From Antedon mediterranea (taxonomy: Eukaryota > Echinodermata > Crinoidea > Comatulida > Antedonidae), in assembly GCF_964355755.1 (NCBI RefSeq), contig NC_092675.1, positions 12,973,312-13,037,311 on the forward strand: DNA of 64,000 bases. The letters are read 5' to 3'. A program made the translations under genes and the position numbers. Shown here piece after piece: positions 63,101-64,000 of the stretch. The notes beneath the pieces were generated by a model that searched no databases, was not told the origin of the DNA, and saw only the letters and a program-made list of their open reading frames with translations. Position 1 is the stretch's first letter. Each line of letters opens with the position of its first letter.

Positions 63101-64000
63101 TTTTGTGATTTTCGAAAAAAATTGTTAACATAAAAACACCAAAGTGTTTAGAATAGCTTCAAATCGCATTTGGAGACGTTTTAGACCAATTTGTGATTTT
63201 CGAAAAAACTTATCAACATAAAAACACCAAAGGGTTTAGAATAGCTTCAAATCGCATTTGGAGACGTTTTAGACCATTTTGTGATTTTCGAAAAAACTTG
63301 TTAACATAAAAACACGAAAGTGCTTAGAATAGCTTCAAATCGCATTTGGAAACGTTTTAGACCATTTTGTGATTTTCGAAAAAACTTGTTAACATAAAAA
63401 CATGAAAGTGCTTAGAATAGCTTCAAATCGTATTTGGAGACGTTTTAGACCATTTTGTGATTTTCGAAAAAACTTGTTAACATAAAAACACCAATGTGCT
63501 TAGAATAGCTTCAAATCGCATTTTGAGACGTTTTAGACCATTTTGTGCATTTCGATGAAACTTGGTTACACAAAAACATCAAAGTGCTTAAAATCACATT
63601 ATAAACCATTTTAGACCATTTTGAGCATTTCGATAACACTTTTCACACAAAAACATCAAAGAGCACAAAATAGCTTAATATCGTATTTAAAAATGTTTTA
63701 GACCATTTTGAGCATTTAGATAAAACTTTTTCACACAAAACACCAAAGTGCTTAGAATAGCTTCAAATCGCATTTGGAGACGGTTTAGACCATTTTGTGA
63801 TTTTGAAAAAACTTGTTAACATAAAAACACCAAAGTGCTTAGAATAGCTTCAAATCGCATTTGGAGACGTTTTAGACCATTTTGTGATTTTCGAAAAAAC
63901 TTGTTAACATAAAAACACCAAAGTGCTTAGAATAGCTTCAAATCGTATTTGGAGACGTTTTAGACCATTTTGAGATTTTCGAAAAAACTTGGTTACACAA
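60109..64000 (+). repeat. Superunit 4, partial, cut by window edge
   Basis: It begins at the fourth cagagtac marker (60126). Offset from superunit 1 is 60108 through the 7 bp deletion marker (60922) and beyond. It shares the ccaaaatgc variant near 61410 with superunit 1 (near 1308), where superunit 2 has ccaaagtgc, so it is closer to superunit 1 here. At actccaaag (62872) the offset has fallen to 59351, so about 757 bp present in superunit 1 (within about 2.7-3.5 kb) is missing. Near 63.66 kb it switches from the superunit 1 order to a B2-C2 block followed by a gacggtttag A monomer. Confidence 0.78.

Larger units (their letters stand above)
1..64000. repeat. Continuous AT-rich satellite array filling the window
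   Basis: Every line of the window carries the same family of tandem monomers, about 78-88 bp each, all in one orientation. The shared core gttttagaccattttg recurs every 78-88 bases throughout, with clusters of diagnostic variants further along each monomer. I found no inversion, no interrupting unique sequence and no transposon end. No open frame longer than 68 codons was seen on either strand. Base composition of typical monomers is about 29-32% GC by hand count. Arrays of this size with nested periodicity are characteristic of eukaryotic centromeric, pericentromeric or knob heterochromatin. That placement is inference, because no flanking chromosome is visible. Both window edges cut the array, so its true length is unknown. 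Confidence 0.97.

Noticed and set aside
1-64000. CRISPR array, because of regular short repeats
   Set aside because: There are no unique spacers: the whole 78-88 bp period is repeated sequence, and no cas-like genes are present.
1-64000. Transposable element or LTR insertions within the array
   Set aside because: I looked for breaks in the monomer series, terminal repeats and target duplications and found none. All joins are between satellite monomers.
1-64000. Telomeric or subtelomeric repeat
   Set aside because: No TTAGGG or TTTAGGG type repeats were seen on either strand. Occasional tttag strings are part of the monomer core gttttagacc.
1-64000. Inverted blocks of the satellite
   Set aside because: The core gttttagacc reads in the same direction throughout. 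I saw no stretch where its reverse complement replaces it.

Overview
The window is one uninterrupted eukaryotic satellite DNA array. I see no gene, RNA gene, transposable element, CRISPR array or unique sequence on either strand. From base 1 to 64000 the same AT-rich family of about 78-88 bp monomers repeats head to tail on one strand, roughly 740 copies by length (my estimate). Monomers start with the nearly invariant core gttttagaccattttg and are about 29-32% GC by hand count of two representative monomers. The longest open frames are 67-68 codons. They are low-complexity translations of the repeat and I reject them as genes. The scale, absence of genes and nested organisation fit a centromeric or pericentromeric heterochromatin array from a long-read assembly. 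The host is probably a plant: many plant satellites have this short AT-rich form, and CpG-decay variants are common here. The species cannot be named from sequence alone.

Four monomer classes recur. A is 88 bp (example 485-572). B is 87 bp (4345-4431). C is 87 bp (4432-4518). D is 78 bp (4267-4344). D, B and C travel together as a 252 bp trimer. A second trimer flavour starts with an A/D hybrid and carries its own linked variants in B and C (6559-6810). A D-C dimer lacking B also recurs (8863-9027). Between these modules lie runs of A monomers, including diagnostic variants such as the E1/E2 pair, the F monomer and a 77-78 bp A monomer with a 10 bp deletion.

Above this sit higher-order repeats of about 1.2-2.6 kb, for example 43.43-46.16 kb (period 1360) and 7.33-12.5 kb (period 2581). 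Above those is a superunit of 15-24 kb. A rare marker, cagagtac, occurs at 18, 15161, 36125 and 60126, and long stretches after it are collinear. This gives superunits of 15143, 20964 and 24001 bp and a partial fourth from 60109. The size differences come from internal insertions and duplications. Where I could resolve them, these are whole numbers of monomers (e.g. 516 bp = 78+87+87+88+88+88).

Layout: superunit 1 is 1-15143, superunit 2 is 15144-36107, superunit 3 is 36108-60108 (its middle, about 37.4-53.9 kb, is the most rearranged), and superunit 4 is 60109-64000 (cut by the window edge). The likely roles, inferred rather than shown, are a scaffold for centromeric or heterochromatic chromatin and a substrate for unequal exchange or break-induced amplification.
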